From the NCBI GenBank assembly GCA_034766995.1, contig CM068314.1, positions 37,840,208 through 37,904,207 of the forward strand: a stretch of 64,000 nt of DNA, in the 5' to 3' direction. The position numbers were made by a program, and so were the translations under genes. The DNA comes from Acanthacorydalis orientalis. Lineage: Eukaryota; Arthropoda; Insecta; Megaloptera; Corydalidae. Positions 63,566-64,000 of the stretch are shown here, one piece after another. The notes below the pieces were generated by a model, which saw nothing but the letters and a program-made list of their open reading frames with translations, was not told where the DNA came from and did no database searches. Every line of letters begins with the position of its first letter. Positions within the stretch are counted from its first letter, which is position 1.

Positions 63566-63826
63566 TTTGACGCTGAAAACGTGTTCAGACTTCCTCTTAA
63601 CATCGCCATGACATTGTGGCTTGACCATGAATATAACAGGAATGCTATCCGGTCGATAATAAATTTATATGTTAACCGCAGTCATAAACATAAAGGGTTC
63701 AAGTTAATGAAAATACTTTATTGGATTAACTCCTCAACTGAAGAAAATGTTACTAGCTTAATAAAAGCTTCCTTTCTAGAAAGAAATGATCTACTTGAAA
63801 TCTTTTATACTTTCTTTATACCCTAA
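63566..63826 (+). CDS. Unrecognised open frame, possible partial coding segment
   Basis: The frame is open from just after a TAA at 63563-63565 to a TAA at 63824. The first ATG is at 63608; an earlier GTG at 63581 is not a likely eukaryotic start. It encodes VFRLPLNIAMTLWLDHEYNR, then RSIINLYVNRSHKHKGFKLM and INSSTEENVTSLIKASFLER, with polar and charged residues and no microsatellite bias, in DNA somewhat GC-richer than the flanks. An acceptor-like ATATTTCTGTAG ends near 63534, but frames from it contain stops. No domain is recognised. It may be an exon, a decayed transposon ORF, or chance. Confidence 0.25.
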   Translation, partial: FDAENVFRLPLNIAMTLWLDHEYNRNAIRSIINLYVNRSHKHKGFKLMKILYWINSSTEENVTSLIKASFLERNDLLEIFYTFFIP

Positions 63827-64000
63827 TAATTTTATAAATTAGGACCTAAATCCGAGGTTTTAATTAAAAATTCTGATAATGTCTGAAGTAATTTAATATT
63901 GTCATTGAAATTACAAAATTAAGTTTGAATATATATTTTATTTATAAAGCTTTTCAGTTTAATAACTAATCAATATCAAATACAACAATCTAAAAACAAG

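Overview
The window is very AT-rich (roughly three quarters A+T by eye) animal-type nuclear DNA. It shows no intact protein-coding gene, no rRNA or tRNA, and no bacterial gene organisation. Dozens of long (TA)n, (CA)n and (GA)n microsatellites, several decayed cut-and-paste DNA transposons of the mariner/Tc1 superfamily, and Helitron-like remnants point to an intergenic or intronic segment of an invertebrate genome. An AT-rich arthropod or mollusc would fit. The sequence alone does not fix the species.

Layout. 0.7-1.6 kb: a C-terminally truncated Mos1/mauritiana-like mariner transposase pseudogene (minus strand) cut off at a (TA)n tract. 2.5-2.8 kb: an unexplained GC-richer island with two overlapping short open frames. 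4.8-5.4, 21.3-21.9 and 31.1-31.6 kb: three copies of one ~545-bp internally deleted mariner with Hsmar1/SETMAR-type ends, which keeps the N-terminal DNA-binding region and the extreme C-terminus but has lost the whole catalytic domain. 7.4, 16.5, 38.3 and 56.3 kb: four short Helitron-like 3' ends (GC-rich hairpin, CTAGT-like terminus), each abutting a (TA)n array. 14.27-14.41 kb: a candidate untranslated exon with good splice signals. 15.3-16.2 kb: a decayed endonuclease gene of the kind carried by Helentron-type Helitrons. 26.2-26.4 kb: a GC-rich island behind a TATA-box-like sequence. 30.3-30.9 and 47.6-48.0 kb: two copies of a ~0.4-0.5-kb repeat that seems to carry the C-terminal end of a Pif1/Helitron helicase. 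The second copy sits inside a ~1.3-kb structure with 218-bp inverted arms. 41.1-41.4 kb: the 5' end of a transposon encoding a DUF4817-like N-terminal domain. 45.1-46.4 kb: a nearly full-length 1.3-kb GVQW3/FLJ37770-type mariner with recognisable terminal inverted repeats but a heavily broken reading frame. 49.0-49.3, 55.2-55.5 and 63.6-63.8 kb: small protein-like open frames that I cannot identify.

Nothing here works together as a pathway or operon. The coherent story is genomic: DNA transposons have repeatedly entered TA-rich DNA, both mariner and Helitron families survive mainly as short non-autonomous deletion derivatives, and (TA)n expansion has accumulated at many element edges. The unexplained pieces that deserve a search are the islands at 2.5, 14.3, 26.3, 49.1, 55.3 and 63.6 kb. 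I do not see a new biological system that I can support.
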